A DNA stretch of 64,000 bases from Hevea brasiliensis (lineage: Eukaryota > Streptophyta > Magnoliopsida > Malpighiales > Euphorbiaceae), in NCBI RefSeq assembly GCF_030052815.1, contig NC_079502.1, positions 620,001 to 684,000 on the forward strand, given 5' to 3'. Both the position numbers and the translations under genes were made by a program. This document shows positions 35,902 through 48,115 of the stretch, piece after piece; position 1 is the stretch's first letter, and each line of letters begins with the position of its first letter. The notes beneath the pieces were generated by a model. That model searched no databases. It saw nothing but the letters and a program-made list of their open reading frames with translations, and had not been told where the DNA came from.

Positions 35902-36581
35902 ACTTTGCATCCTTTGAGGATTATGGGACTATCGTATAGCTTTGTATAGCAAATGTTGACTTGAATAATGAATTTTGATGTTTGATAACAATGGTGTACA
36001 ATCAGTTATTGAAATGACTCAATTGTGGTAGTTGTATAAAGTGAAGGGCATAAGATTATAAAAATAGCATGCTATAAATGTGTTATACTTATGGGAAAAT
36101 AGTAATGGTTAAATAGTAATAGATGTTATAAAGGAATAATGATCAGTTAGTTGTTTTCATAGCATAAAGTAGACTACAGTTTAAGAGTTTTGGATAAATT
36201 GGTGGTTAATTACTTGAAAATTAAGGTAGGTGTGTTTTTAATTTATAAAGATTATGGAGAAGACAATTCTATTAGATATAGTTAAGTTTATAAGATAATT
36301 TGTTGCTAGCTCTACTAAGATTGGGAATAAATATATAATATTTAGATTTTAAGAACTAGATAGTGGTGAGAATGTGTTTTATATGTTAAATGTGGAGATA
36401 GAGAAAAGGAGGAAACTGAAAATTTAGTATAGTTAGTGGTTGATTTAGTAAGAATGTAAAAGATGTGTACAATAGTATCTATATATGGGGAAAAAAAGTT
36501 TAATTTCAGCGAAAGCATGGTGGTTTTGGATTAAAATTTCTAGTTCCTTAAGCTGTGGAATTTTAAGGACGAAATTCATTT
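35902..36581 (+). other. 3' untranslated tail of a gypsy element, no intact domain
   Basis: AT-rich sequence without a recognisable protein domain. Near its right end, TTTTAAGGACGAAATTC (36561-36577) resembles the 3' coding end seen in other chromoviruses, including GAGGACGAAATTT at 57728. With the PPT and LTR that follow, it marks this as the 3' end of a plus-strand gypsy element (family C here) whose pol is missing. Confidence 0.55.
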
Positions 36582-36596
36582 TTAAGAGGAGAGAAT
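36582..36596 (+). other. Probable polypurine tract (family C)
   Basis: TTAAGAGGAGAGAAT immediately before TGTAACACCC, the layout of a PPT-LTR junction. Confidence 0.65.
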
Positions 36597-38473
36597 TGTA
36601 ACACCCTAATTTTTGAAGAAATATTATAAATGGTTATTATTTGAATGAAAATAAAATTTATAAAGTTTTGGGGAAAAAAATTTAATTTGAACTTGTACTT
36701 AAAAGAAAAGTTTTGGAAGTTTCAGGATGGAAAATAGGATTTTTAAAAAGTTGAAGGACTAAAATGAAATTTGTTTAAAAAGGGGGATAGCTGGCACAAC
36801 TCTCCAGCAGGAAAAAAAAGGATAAAGAAGAAGAATCAGGAAAGAGGAAGAAAAAAATGAGGAAGAAAAAAATGGGGAAGAAAGGAAAAGAAAGAAAGAA
36901 AGAAGGAGAAGAAAAGAAGGGAAGAGGGAGATGGTGCTGAATTTTTTTTGAGGTTTGCTAGCAAGAAAGAACACCAACAAGAGGAAAAGAAGGATTTTGG
37001 TCTAGGATATAAGAAAATAAAAAGAGAAAAGGGAGAAAGAAGGTAAATAGTAGCAAAACAGGGGTTAAGCAGGGGCAGCAGCTTTGTCTTCCATTTAGGT
37101 AAGTTTAGTTTATCTTTTACTATTGATTTTTGGATATGTTGAAGATCTATATATTTATATGTAATGTTTAAAATTTGGTAATTTTTTAACGGTTGGATTT
37201 GGAGAAATAAATTGTTGAACACAGGCTGTCTACATTGAAATTCTGAATTTTAGCTACTAAAATTTGAGGAAAATAAATAATTAAGATGCTAACAAAACTA
37301 TGAAATTTGGTACATGTGATCTTTAGGATTTTGACACTGTTGTGTTAAAATTTTGTGAATTTTAGACTTATGGTTTATGAGATATAAATTATTTTATATG
37401 AGTTGTCTAATTAAAAATAATTTCTGAAAAATTTAGATTTTGAAGGGTTATATGAATATGTTGATATCTCATGATGTAGAGATAATTTGATGATAAAATT
37501 TGTATTGATATTGTATATGGATATCTTAAATATATGGTTAAAATTTGGGTTTTATCTGACAGTTGCATCATTATATATAAATTTGAATGTACAAGCTACT
37601 AGATTGAATATTAATAGTTGGGTTAATTTGAATAAGTGATTTTAAAGGAACTAAAATTATTTTGAGATAGGATATAGTGTTTATTGAATTTTTATGTGAT
37701 TGTGGAATATTTTTGACAAAGAATTATATATGTTTAGATGGATTTTAGAATTATATATGTTTAGATGGATTTTTGGTATTATGGATATATTATAAAACAT
37801 TTTTTATTGAGATTTGAGTGGGAATTGTTGGGAATAATATTTATATGGAGATATGAGTTGGAAATATGGATATGTTGATATAATTTTTTAATTATGGATT
37901 TGAGTTTGCGATAAGGAGTTTAGTTTAATTTTAAGAGAAAACGCTGTCAAATTTTCATTAGATATTTAATATGAAAAGTGAAGCTTATGGTTGATTTTGA
38001 TTGTTAAATTGTTATGGTTTAAGATGAGCTTTTGGATTATGAGCTATATGGATGGAAAAGTGACATATGTGAGTCGGTATCTTGTAATACCGGTGAGTGG
38101 TATTTTACAATATAGCATGAATTTGCTTCTTAATTGATTCTTTTTCCTTCAAAAGTTGTGATTTGCTTCTGATATCATTTGTTATATTCTGATAATTTGA
38201 TTTCTCATTTTGATTCAATTTGACTCTATTATATAATTCTTCATTATTATTCAATTCTTATTTCATGCATATTAGCAAGTGTAGAAGGAGAGTTAAGAGA
38301 TTATAAGAATAGAGGTTGTGATACACCTGTATTATATAGATATTTTTAAACACATGTGTACAGCATTTCATAGCATTTAGGTAGGTAATTTCATGCATAA
38401 TCATCAAATTCATTAACTTTTGTAAATTTTATTACTCTGCACTGAATTCTATGTTTTTTGCATATTTTCAGGT

Positions 38474-39895
38474 GTTTTGAGGGAGTTCCAAAGCATGAGT
38501 AAAGAAGGAAGCTTGGAAAAACTCAAGAAGAAGAGCATTATTGCCGATACACTTTTGCACGGGTCATGTAAACATACCACAGACCCGTGTAACTTGCTGC
38601 TAAGAGAAAATCAAAGAAGTTAAAAAAGAAACATAGTACACGGGCCGTGTAACCTATGGAGACCCGCGTAAGATTTTGCTAGACAAAGCTTGAAGAATTC
38701 CCACAAGAACTGCAAAACACGGGCCGTGTAATTGGACCCACGTAACTAGCCAAGACCCGTGTAATCTCCTATCCAAATACGAGATGCAGCTTTCAAGTTC
38801 TGGTAAGTTACACGACCTTGGGCTGTGTAGTGACACACGGGCTGTGTATCAGCCGACAGCCAGTTTCCTAATTTGATTTTAGCTCCAGTTTTTACACTCA
38901 GAACAGACTTCTGATGCCTTTAGGACTCTAAAAACCTAACCCTAGGACACTGAATATAAATAGAAGCAGCAAAAAATAGAGAGAGGATTCCGAATCCGAT
39001 CACCGCATACATCTTCATCATTCTTTTCAGGCAGTCTTGAAGAATAGTACATTAACATCAAAAAGGAGCCCTCAACCGAAGTTTTACAAGTTCAAAGCTG
39101 CAGATTCTCTTCGGTTCTTTTGTTCTATTTCTTTAGGCTATTTTTATGTTCTTTTATTTCACTTTTGTTATGTTGGCTAAACTCACCATGAGTGAGTAGT
39201 TTCTTTATTCTGAAATTAGAAGAGTAATGCTTGTAATCATTATTATGGACAAATATTAAGTTTTATCTATTGGATTTGAGTTTCGTTCTTTGATTTAATG
39301 ATTTATGTTCTTAATGCATGCTATGTGCTAGTACCTACTTAGACATTATATAAGATACTGATTGAAGAACTGAAAGGTGAAGGTTAGTATTGGAAATTTG
39401 GAGTATTAAACTTAGGAAATCTGACCTAGAGATAAGTTAAAATCCTTCGTGGAATTTCATAATTAATCATAGATCTTAAAGAGTTTTTATTAGGACTAAT
39501 CACTAATAAAAGTAGGGTTTAGCTCTAATTGAACACACCTTAGGTGCCTTGAGAGAGGACCTAGGATGCCTTAGGATTAATTTCCATCAAAGCAACGATC
39601 CTAAATCCAATGAATAGACAAGATTGAATCCATAATAAGGTTAAAGTGTAAAATCTTAATTCTGGAATTGTTTTAATAGATTGTTTCATTTTAAGTTCAT
39701 TATTCTCCTAGTCTTTAGTACTTAAGATAAATTAGATTCACTCTCCCATTATATTTGGTAGCCTAGACAATCCTAATTGTTGTGTAACTTGGTACTTACT
39801 AATTAAATTCCTCGTGGGACAATACTCTACTCACTACTTTATTATTTGTTAGCGATCCGTGCACTTGCGAGGTTGTAAAACCAGCAAATAGGTGG
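38474..39895 (+). repeat. Possible inserted LTR with CACGGGCCGTG-type palindromes
   Basis: It begins TGTTTTGAGGGAGTTCC at about 38474 and its right part has GTGGGACAATACTC and GCGATCCGTGCACTTGCG (39814-39870). From memory these resemble LTR ends of plant Athila/Tat-type gypsy elements. No target duplication was found, so the borders are estimates. Confidence 0.4.
38562..38850. repeat. Cluster of palindromic CACGGGCCGTG-like motifs
   Basis: About nine copies or half-copies of ACACGGGCCGTGTA, for example at 38638, 38717 and 38834 (whole or nearly so), with ACCCGTGTAA half-sites at 38583 and 38754 and related ACCCGCGTAA or ACCCACGTAA between. Spacing is irregular, 20-55 bp. Confidence 0.75.
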
Positions 39896-40202
39896 TAATA
39901 AGATTAATAGTACATTATGGAGCGATAGCAGCAAAATTTAGCAAATATGATTTAATATTTTAGAATTATGAGAAATATTATGAGATTGTGGATTAGCATG
40001 ATGATTGATTGATTATTTAGCTACTTTAGGCAGCAATGTATTTTTATTTAGCATAATTATGTTATTGGAAATTATAAGTTTGATGGTCTATGGTTTTGAC
40101 AACCATGATATGCCTCAGTATCACTATGAGATATTGAATTATATTTAGCATATTTGCTCCCGCTAAAGGGATGTCAGTAATTTAATTATTGCAGTAGGAA
40201 AA

Positions 40203-40852
40203 TGAAGGAGCGAAAGTATAAAAAATATAAGTTTAGATCATTGAATTCAAAATTTTGCTTCTAGGGTCTCATGCATCATGCAAGATTCATTATTTATCTA
40301 TTTGATTTCAATGATAAACAGCATATTAAAACACTTTTAATATATTTTTGGATCTACATTTGCCATTTAAGATTTTAGAATTAACAGATTAATTCATTAG
40401 AACCCTAGATTAAATCAAGAACAAGTGCACTAACCTTTTGATTTACTGTAATTGTGTTTAGCACTTTGGGATGCACCTAAGACACCAGATGTTGTCCCTC
40501 TAGCTTGTCCACACCAAGATCACCAATGGCAGCCCCTTGAACAGCTTCTCAAGCCTTTCCAATCAATTAGAGATTTAGGTTTTGCCTTTAGAGATGTTAT
40601 AGATGTATACAGGACACTAGAAACGATTTCTAACAATTTTAATTCAAGAGAATGTTGGCAATTCTCTTTGAATTGATGAGAGATGAAGAATAAGAGAGGA
40701 AGAGCAAGGCAAAGGTCACAGAACCTCTTTGAGGAAATCATATTATTATTTTTCTTTTCATCCTTTCCCTTATATAGCTAGGTCACCACTTAAAACCCTT
40801 GCCACATGTCACATTCTGATTAGCTCTTAGTTTAATTGACCCAATCACATTG
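40203..40852 (-). repeat. Copia-like LTR, 3' part, inverted arm
   Basis: This is the reverse complement, with small differences, of about 42317-42963. It starts TGAAGGAGCGAAAG (the LTR's 3' terminus read backwards) and ends at CCCAATCACATTGT. It contains the TATATA box region at about 40773-40778 on the minus strand. With the plus-strand LTR it forms a ~650-bp inverted repeat separated by about 1.46 kb. Confidence 0.8.
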
Positions 40853-40865
40853 TACCTATTAATAG

Positions 40866-42963
40866 TATGCCCTAGAGCATATCATTTAGTATGTATCTTG
40901 TGCATGTTTTTATTAATAAAAGGCATTTCTACTTTTCTGTTTACATAAGCTATTTATGTGTAATAGAAAAGGTCCATTGATATTTTGTAAGAAATTCTAT
41001 TCTTAAGTTGTTAAGAATATGAGTGACAGTATTTCTAGTATAAAGTATCATAAATAGGTTCACAATCGAGGATACTTCATAATAAGGACATGACTTATCC
41101 AGAAATATTGTATTCATGTTTGTTCCCAAGTTATTTGTATGAGATATAAATAAGATGGAATGGTGAGTCTCATGCCATATGACAAACATGATAGGCACTT
41201 ATAAATGATAAGTAGGCCGAGCCAGTGACTCTTATGGCAAGCACATGGAGTTTACTCTTGTCAATATTTTGTCATAAATCGTATCAGTGCATATAATCTT
41301 TAGACCTGAGATAGCACAGTTATCTTGTATATAGGTAGTTTGAGTTTGATACTGCTTTCTTACTTGTATTATGTATGGGTATATGGGCATATGTTGGCTT
41401 CTACTAGTTATATATGGAGGTAAGTGTTGATCAAGATGGAATCTGTTCCTCTAAGTAAATAGAGATAAAATCCTATGTTCATTTAATTATTCTTGATGTT
41501 TCAAGTTCCTAGCCAGGACAGATAGATTTAATCAGAAAAGAGTTTCTGATGAGAAAATCTTTTTAATCAAGAACTGGAATTAAAAGAGGACATAATATTC
41601 ATAACAAATGGATTTTGACATAAACCATGACTCCAGCTTGAGTTGGGATTTTGTAACAGAGAGATTCTAGTGCATGGTAACATATGATTATAGGTTCATT
41701 TAAGGTAAACCTTATTACTAATTGGGTGGCAATGGCATGCTATGCTAGGCGTTAACCATGGTCTATGAGGTGCATAAAATGATTTAGAGAAATCATTTAT
41801 GGTAAAAAAGAGTTCTGATGATATTAAGAGTTGATATCATATCTCATTGCCAATTAGTGATGAGCCTAGTAAGTCACACACATACACAAGTAATCACCAA
41901 ATTAAATATGATTTAATTAATTAATTAAAGAGTTTAATTGATTAATTAAATAGGTTTGGTTTGCAATTAGATTGCAAAGTCCCTAGCATGACTTGAAACC
42001 AAATCTAGATTATTGGATGTATAGTATAAGTTAAATTTATATTTAAAGTGTTTAAATATAAATTTAATTAATGAAAAATTAATTAATAAAGATTAATTAA
42101 TTGATTTATATTTGATATAAATTGATTAGAAGAAGAGAAATAATTATTTTGAGTTGAGAACTCAAAATTAAGACACAGGGGTATTTTGGTCATTTCACAG
42201 GGTGACATGTGGCACCATGAGATGGTGACACATGGCATTACACATAAGCTTGTCAAATGTCTTTTAATCATGTAAGATGATTAAAATTAAGATTAAATAT
42301 AGGTTTAACACTTGGCACAATGTGATTGGGTCAATTAAACCTAGAACCAATGAGAGGGTGACATGTGGCAAGGGTTTAATGCGTTAACCTAGCTATATAA
42401 GTGTTGTTATGAAGAGAAAAAATACAACTAGCAGCCACTCCTCCTTTGTCACGCCATTTTGAAGCTCTCCCTCTCTTCTTCTTCATCTCTCATCTATTCC
42501 AAGAGATTAGCAAACAATCTCTTGAATTAAAAATATTAGAAATCGTTTCTAGTGTCCTGTTTACATCTTTAATCTCTTAAAAGGCAGAACTTGATTTTCT
42601 AAATAATAGAAAAAGCTCTAGAAGTTGTTCAAGGGCTGCCATAGGTGTTCTTGGTATGGACAAGCTAGAGGGACAATATCTGCTGTCCTGAAGACGCATC
42701 TCAAAGGCGCAAATACACTGCAGTGCATCAAGAGATTAGTGTGTTTGTTCTTAATTTAATCTAGGGTTCTAAAATTAATCTGATTAATTTTAAAATCTTA
42801 AATGGCAAATACATATCCAAAAACATATTAAAAGAGTTTTAATATATTGTTTATCATTGAAATCAAATAGATAAAAACAAATCTTGCATGATGCATGTGA
42901 CCCTAGGTAAAAATTTTGAATTCAATGGCATAAACTTGTATTTTTTACGCTTCCGTTCCTTCA
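40866..42963 (+). repeat. Ty1/copia-like LTR
   Basis: The start near 40866 (TATGCCCTAGAGCATATC) is an estimate; the end is CGTTCCTTCA at 42963, followed by a tRNA-Met PBS. The 3' part has CCAATGAGAGGGTGACATGTGGCA, then a TATA box, then an R-U5-like leader. No copia coding region follows within the window, so classification rests on LTR style only; a ~2-kb LTR would suit the SIRE/Maximus type. Confidence 0.55.
42394..42400 (+). promoter_or_regulatory. TATA box of the copia-like LTR
   Basis: CTATATAA, followed within 30-40 bases by GAAGAGAAAAAATACAAC, which fits a transcription start. The inverted arm keeps the same box on the minus strand. Confidence 0.6.
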
Positions 42964-42965
42964 AT

Positions 42966-42978
42966 TGGTATCAGAGCC
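42966..42978 (+). other. Primer binding site, tRNA-Met type (copia-like element)
   Basis: TGGTATCAGAGCC begins 2 bases after the LTR end CTTCA, complementary to tRNA-Met. Confidence 0.8.
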
Positions 42979-44434
42979 ACTATATTTGTCATTTAGATTG
43001 TTGATTATATGATTTAATTGTGTGTTTGATCATGAGATGATTTATCCATTGCTGGTTGCAATGGATATGTGGCGGCATGCTTGAAGAACACCATCAATGG
43101 TGCGCATGGTTTGGCTTCATGGGTGGTGCAAAGGTTTGGCTTTCTAATTTGTAATTGTTGTATGATCTAAAAGCTCATCCTATGTCTAATTAAATTGTTT
43201 AATTAGAATTTTAATCGCAGAATTAAATTTTGATTCAAATCAGAATTTTAAAAATTTGTTTGAATGTGATTCAAATCTGAATTTTAAAAGTTATTTGAAT
43301 GTGATTCAAATCTGAATTTTTAAAGTTGTTTGAATCATATTTAAATCTAATTTTTTAAAGTTGTTTGAATAATATTCAGATCTGAATTTTTAAAAATTGT
43401 TTGAATGTGATTCAAATTTGATTTTTTAAAAATTGTTTGAATTTGATTCAAATCTGAATTTTTAAGGTTGTTTAAATGTGATTCAAATATAAATTTTTAA
43501 ATTTGTTTGAATAAGATTCAAATCTGAATTTTTAAATTTATTTGAATCATATTCAAATCTGGATTTTTAAGTTAAATATGAGATATTCAATTTAATTTAA
43601 GTATGTATGTTTTATTTAATTATTAAATAGTGATATGCATGATGGATGATCATGGACTATAAAAAACCAATGTGATTGGATTTATTTCTTTTATGTTTCT
43701 TTGGGATTGTAAATTAATTAATTTATTTTAATTTATTTGGGCATGTATTATTAAGTTTGTAATAATTTTTTGTTGTAATTTCATTTATTTAAGTTCTTGT
43801 AAATTCGCCTTGGTATGCCAAGGATTACTATGTAATATTGGATTGCAAGAAGTTCAAGGAGGTCAAGAGCATTGGTGGGACCAGTGGGAGAAATTCAAGA
43901 TCAAGTGTTGATTATGTACTCCTTCAGCAACTCTTGTAAAATGAATGAATGAAATGCACCTAGGAATGCCCTGATTCAATTCTTAGTGGCTTAGAATTGA
44001 ATCCCTTAGAAAGTCCATGATCATACCATATTTAGTACTTATCCATGAATGCATGAGATGTATGGGAATGTATGCAACTATATGATATATGCATGCTAAA
44101 TGGATAATGTGCAAAGTGAGACCTTAATAGTAATTAAGATGACTATAAAATCTTCCAAACAAATGATTAAGTTGAAAATGCTATAATTAAAGTAATTATA
44201 ACATGGGCCCTCCATTGGGGCAATTATTTTAAGAAATTTTATATAGTTGCATAAGATGCAATTAATTTAAGAGATTTTCTTAAAAATAATTGTTAAGCAT
44301 GAGATATTGTAAATATGTAAATGGTTTGGTGCCCAATATTGGATGTATCTGAGGACATTAAAATTATTTGCATAATTACTGGCTCAATGGGATCAACTTA
44401 ACTAATGCAAGATAAGTCAATAACAGATGTACCT
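42979..44434 (+). other. Noncoding leader of the copia-like element, truncated by A2
   Basis: No Gag or Pol domain is recognisable. The left part is ordinary leader sequence (GGCGGCATGCTTGAAG, GGCTTCATGGGTGGTGC). The middle is a 35-bp minisatellite. The right part (43790-44434) is AT-rich with an inverted CCTTGG..CCAAGG (43809-43822). It ends where family A element A2 starts at 44435. Confidence 0.55.
43231..43571. repeat. 35-bp AT-rich minisatellite, about 10 units
   Basis: Tandem units of 35-36 bp with core TGATTCAAATCTGAATTTTT followed by AAAGTTGTTTGAATG. Each junction forms an imperfect palindrome TTTGAAT..ATTCAAA. Units differ by a few substitutions each. Confidence 0.9.
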
Positions 44435-47400
44435 TGTCACACCTTACCATTCCGTAAGGCATAACATGATCCCGTAGAATACTTAATAAACTACAGAACT
44501 TCGCCTACCGATAACCCATTAAGTACCCTAAAAGGGATTTTAAAACGATTTTCTTACATTTTGAAAGTGGTGAGCATTTTAGTGAGAATTAAAAAGCATT
44601 TATTCAAAGCTTAAATACTAGTAAAAAAAAAAATTTGTCCATTTTAAATTTTGCCGCAAATTTTATAAAAATTTTGACAGAGTTCCGTTTGAAAACTGGA
44701 GAAAACAGTTCTTCAATTACCTAAAAAAAAAACTTCCAAAAATACTTCACAACTCCCAACCTTCAATAACTCAATCAACTCAGTCCAACACACTTCAAAA
44801 TAATTTCACAATACAATTCAAGATTTTTTATCTCAAAATATTTAATATTTCCATTCACAAAGCATAAAGCAGAAAATTTATATGTACAAATATCAAATTT
44901 ACAGAAGAAAATCCAAAATAATATTATTACAATTTATTTACAACTGCTCAACTACATTGATACATACAACATTTTTATATTTACGTCAAGATTATCTACA
45001 AGGGTATAAAATAATACCCGTACAAAATGGTCAGAGTAGTCCTCGATTTAACAGCAGCTCCCTCTGCTGCTTTCTCCTTGCTCTTATCTGCGACAGCAAA
45101 ATAAGCTATCGCTGAGTATAAAAATACTCAGTGGTGCACAATAAAAATTTAAAATGCAATAAATAAATCATTCATTGCCAAACACAATTTAAATGTTTTT
45201 CAATCACATTTCACAATATTAAAGTTCATAATAACATCATTTTTTCAAATAATCTATTAAACACAGTTTAGTCAAACAATTTCATAAACACAGTGTTGCC
45301 AAAGTCATACACAACTTAAGCCATGACACAAAATTTCCGATCAATGCCGCGTTGTACACCACGACAAAGCAATCTCAACCCCATTAATCGAAATCAATGA
45401 GGGAGGTGGCTAGCTAGCTAATGAGTACACATCCGATCTACAACCTCAACTGGCAAGCCAGAGAGGGAGGAAAATAAACAATCTCAACCCCATAAATGGA
45501 GGAGAAATAATAAGTAACTGTCATGGTAAGTGTGAATCAAAAATCCATTTCAAACATTTCATTCAAATATTGCATACAAAAATCAAATCAATTTCCAAAG
45601 TTACAATTTGATCACAAGGTGGCAACACAAAAGTTCATAAATTCATAATACATACTAAATCAATTTTTCAAGGATAAAATGCTTAAATAGGATTTATTGT
45701 GCACAAACCTCAAGCGAGTCGTCCCTTAGCCTAGACTCGGTTCCTCGGGTTCCTTCCCGATATTCTTTTCAACTGAAACACACAATTTTACAATGTTTCA
45801 GTACTAGAACTTAACATAAATCTAAAATAAATTTAGCTTCACAATTACCTAGCTCTAACGTGCTAAATTCGACGTTCTTTAAATTTTGTGTTTCGGGTTA
45901 CTATTCACTACAGTATTCAAATCAAATAGTTGATTTTCTAAGGCTTAATAGGTATGGGAATTCCAACTTCACCCACATACCACATTTTGGTCACTAAACT
46001 TGTTGGTTTTGGCCATTTTCTCAAAGCTTAGGTCTTTTAGGCAAAATTGCCAATTTTCGGTTTTGGAGTTTTAAATTGCACTGTTTCATTGGTCCATCTA
46101 CTGTTGGAATTTGGCAAAACTTTCTTCATAGAAAATGTTCCTTATTGTATTAAGTGTATTCTCATTTTTGGATCACCCCAATCGGAGTTTTGTAGCTCAA
46201 GTTATAGCCAAAATACAATTACTGTTCACGTGCACTGTTCATGCCGCAATTTTGGTTCTGGCAGGTTTTTGATCCAACTTTGTTCAGTAATTTGATCAAG
46301 TTAAGTTCATAATTTGGTCTAAATTTCTTCATATGAAATGTTCTACTATGTCTTAGGTTTCCATCGGTTTAAGAATCACCTAAATTGGAGCTTTCTAGAG
46401 AGAGTTATAGCCATTGAAACTTTACTGCTCAATGGCAATTCTGCAGAGTTGCAGGTTCAATAACTCAACTTTGCTCAATAATTTGACTAGGTTAATGGCA
46501 TAATTTGGGGTGGTGTTCTTCATGAAAGTTTTAGATCTATGTCTTATCTAATTACTGGTAAAATCTCAGGTTTAGGGTCAGCTTGTGCCCTTATTGTTCA
46601 TTTGGTCAGTTTGTGCAGTGGCAGCCTGCTCTCATTTCACTTTGGTCAATTGGTTCACTAGGTTTTGGTCAGTTTTTGGGCATGGTTCCTTAATGAAAAT
46701 TGTGCCCTTTTATGTCTATTTTCATCCCCAATTGGTGGCATATCAATTGGACTTGTAAAATTTTCATTTTGGTCCTTCAAAGTTGGTTTGGTCATGCTGC
46801 ATTTGACCTACGAATTTGACTTCCATTCTAACAATTCCCACACATTTCCTTTGGTCATTATTGACCATTTTTCACCTCACACTAGGTCAAACATGCCATT
46901 TGCTCATTTCTCCAAATTTTGGTTCACAAACCCTAACATTCAAACCCTAATTTCTAATTTATTAAAATTCATCAAATCAAAGTGTGCCAATCACATCTAC
47001 TTGCTCAATTAGGCTTGTACACACCTTTACTTGAACTAAAACATATCAACACTTCACAATCCCATGGCTGGCTGAAATTTACATCTTTGTTCTCATACAT
47101 AATTTTCTCAATTTTTCATGTTATTCTATCCATTTCTACTCTAATTCAAACATTTTTACTTAAAGAAAAGTTTGGATCAACTTACTTCAATTGAAGTTTT
47201 TCCAAAAGCTCCAATTCTTCTAATTTCTTCTTTCTTTTTGTTCTCAATAAGCTTATCAAGATCCAACAATAAGATTTACATAAGAAATTTGTGGGATTTA
47301 TGGGGTTGATTCAAGCTTTAAAAGCTTGATTTTTCATGGCTATGGAGGAACAAAGGAGAAAAGAGAGAGAGAAAGAGTATGGACGGGAAAGTGGGAAGAT

Positions 47401-48068
47401 GAACATTTTTTTTCTTTTCTTTTATTTTATAAACTTGGCTTATGTAAGACCAAAAATCAATTTAATAAATAATTTAATTAATTTTTTTATGACATCATGC
47501 ATGATGTCATCACCTTTGACTTTTCCATCTTTTTTCTTTTTTTTCTATTTATTTTTTTCTATTAATTCTTTAATTTAATTCTCGATTCCGAAATTTTCTT
47601 TTCTCCAATTTTATTTGACAGTTAGGTCAAGAGTCAGCTCTCGGGGTCAATTGACCAAATTGCCCCTCGCCGATTCATCCCGGTTTGTAAATAATCCAAT
47701 ATTTCTTCTGGCTCCCTGACCTAATTATTTGACTGACTTAACAGTTCTTTTTCGTAATTTTCTCTTTTCCATTGTGTTCATAAGGGTCCTAAGGACCGCA
47801 GTGTCACTTTTTACGGTTCGAAATTTGAGTTTAAAACGACTTCGTAGTCGTTCCCGAGGAGGTCACTCATCGCTGTGACTCTCGGCTTGTTTAACCTCTT
47901 ATATTCTGTTTTTCTTATTTATAGTTAACTAATTAAACATTACTAATTATTTGTGTTTATGGCTTCTTAAGTTGTCTTAAGTGTGGCCCTAATCCCATTA
48001 ATTGTCCGGACCGACACCGGTCACCGGAATAGTGAAATATACCAGGCTATACAAATAGGGGTGTTACA
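44435..48068 (-). repeat. A2 3' LTR
   Basis: On the plus strand it runs from TGTCACACCTTACC to GGGTGTTACA, 3,634 bp. It is the same family as the A1 LTRs (shared TCGTCCCTTAGCC, CCGACACCGGTCACCGG, GATGACATCATGCATG-type block near 47489) but clearly diverged from them. Near 46570 it has a rearranged stretch where the partner LTR (near 63310) keeps the complete hairpin. Confidence 0.92.
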
Positions 48069-48082
48069 ATTCTCCCCCCCTT
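48069..48082 (-). other. Polypurine tract (A2)
   Basis: The complement reads AAGGGGGGGAGAAT, identical to the A1 tracts and abutting the LTR. Confidence 0.9.
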
Positions 48083-48115
48083 AAAATAAATTTCGCCTCG
48101 AAATTTTACCTGGTA

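Larger units (their letters stand above)
36597..40202 (+). repeat. Family C gypsy LTR (3' end uncertain), with an internal LTR-like insertion
   Basis: It starts TGTAACACCCTAATTTT at 36597. A purine-rich tract at about 36800-36930 produces meaningless Ser/Phe-rich frames on the other strand. There is no pairing LTR in the window, so the end is not defined; sequence in the same style (GATATGCCTCAGTATC) still occurs near 40107, up to the copia-like LTR at 40203. The block at 38474-39895 may be a separate insertion. Confidence 0.5.

Noticed and set aside
36759..37222. Phe/Ser/Leu-rich minus-strand frames that look like membrane proteins
   Set aside because: They are the reverse of a purine-rich GA tract in an LTR; composition alone explains them.
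40452..40741. Overlapping frames of 73-74 residues on both strands
   Set aside because: They are inside the inverted copia-like LTR arm (R-U5 leader); no domain recognised.
43231..43571. Regular repeats, considered as a CRISPR array
   Set aside because: Units are contiguous without spacers; it is a minisatellite.
47336..47578. 80-residue frame starting MAMEEQRRKER
   Set aside because: Lies inside the A2 LTR, low-complexity, and not maintained in the related A1 LTRs.
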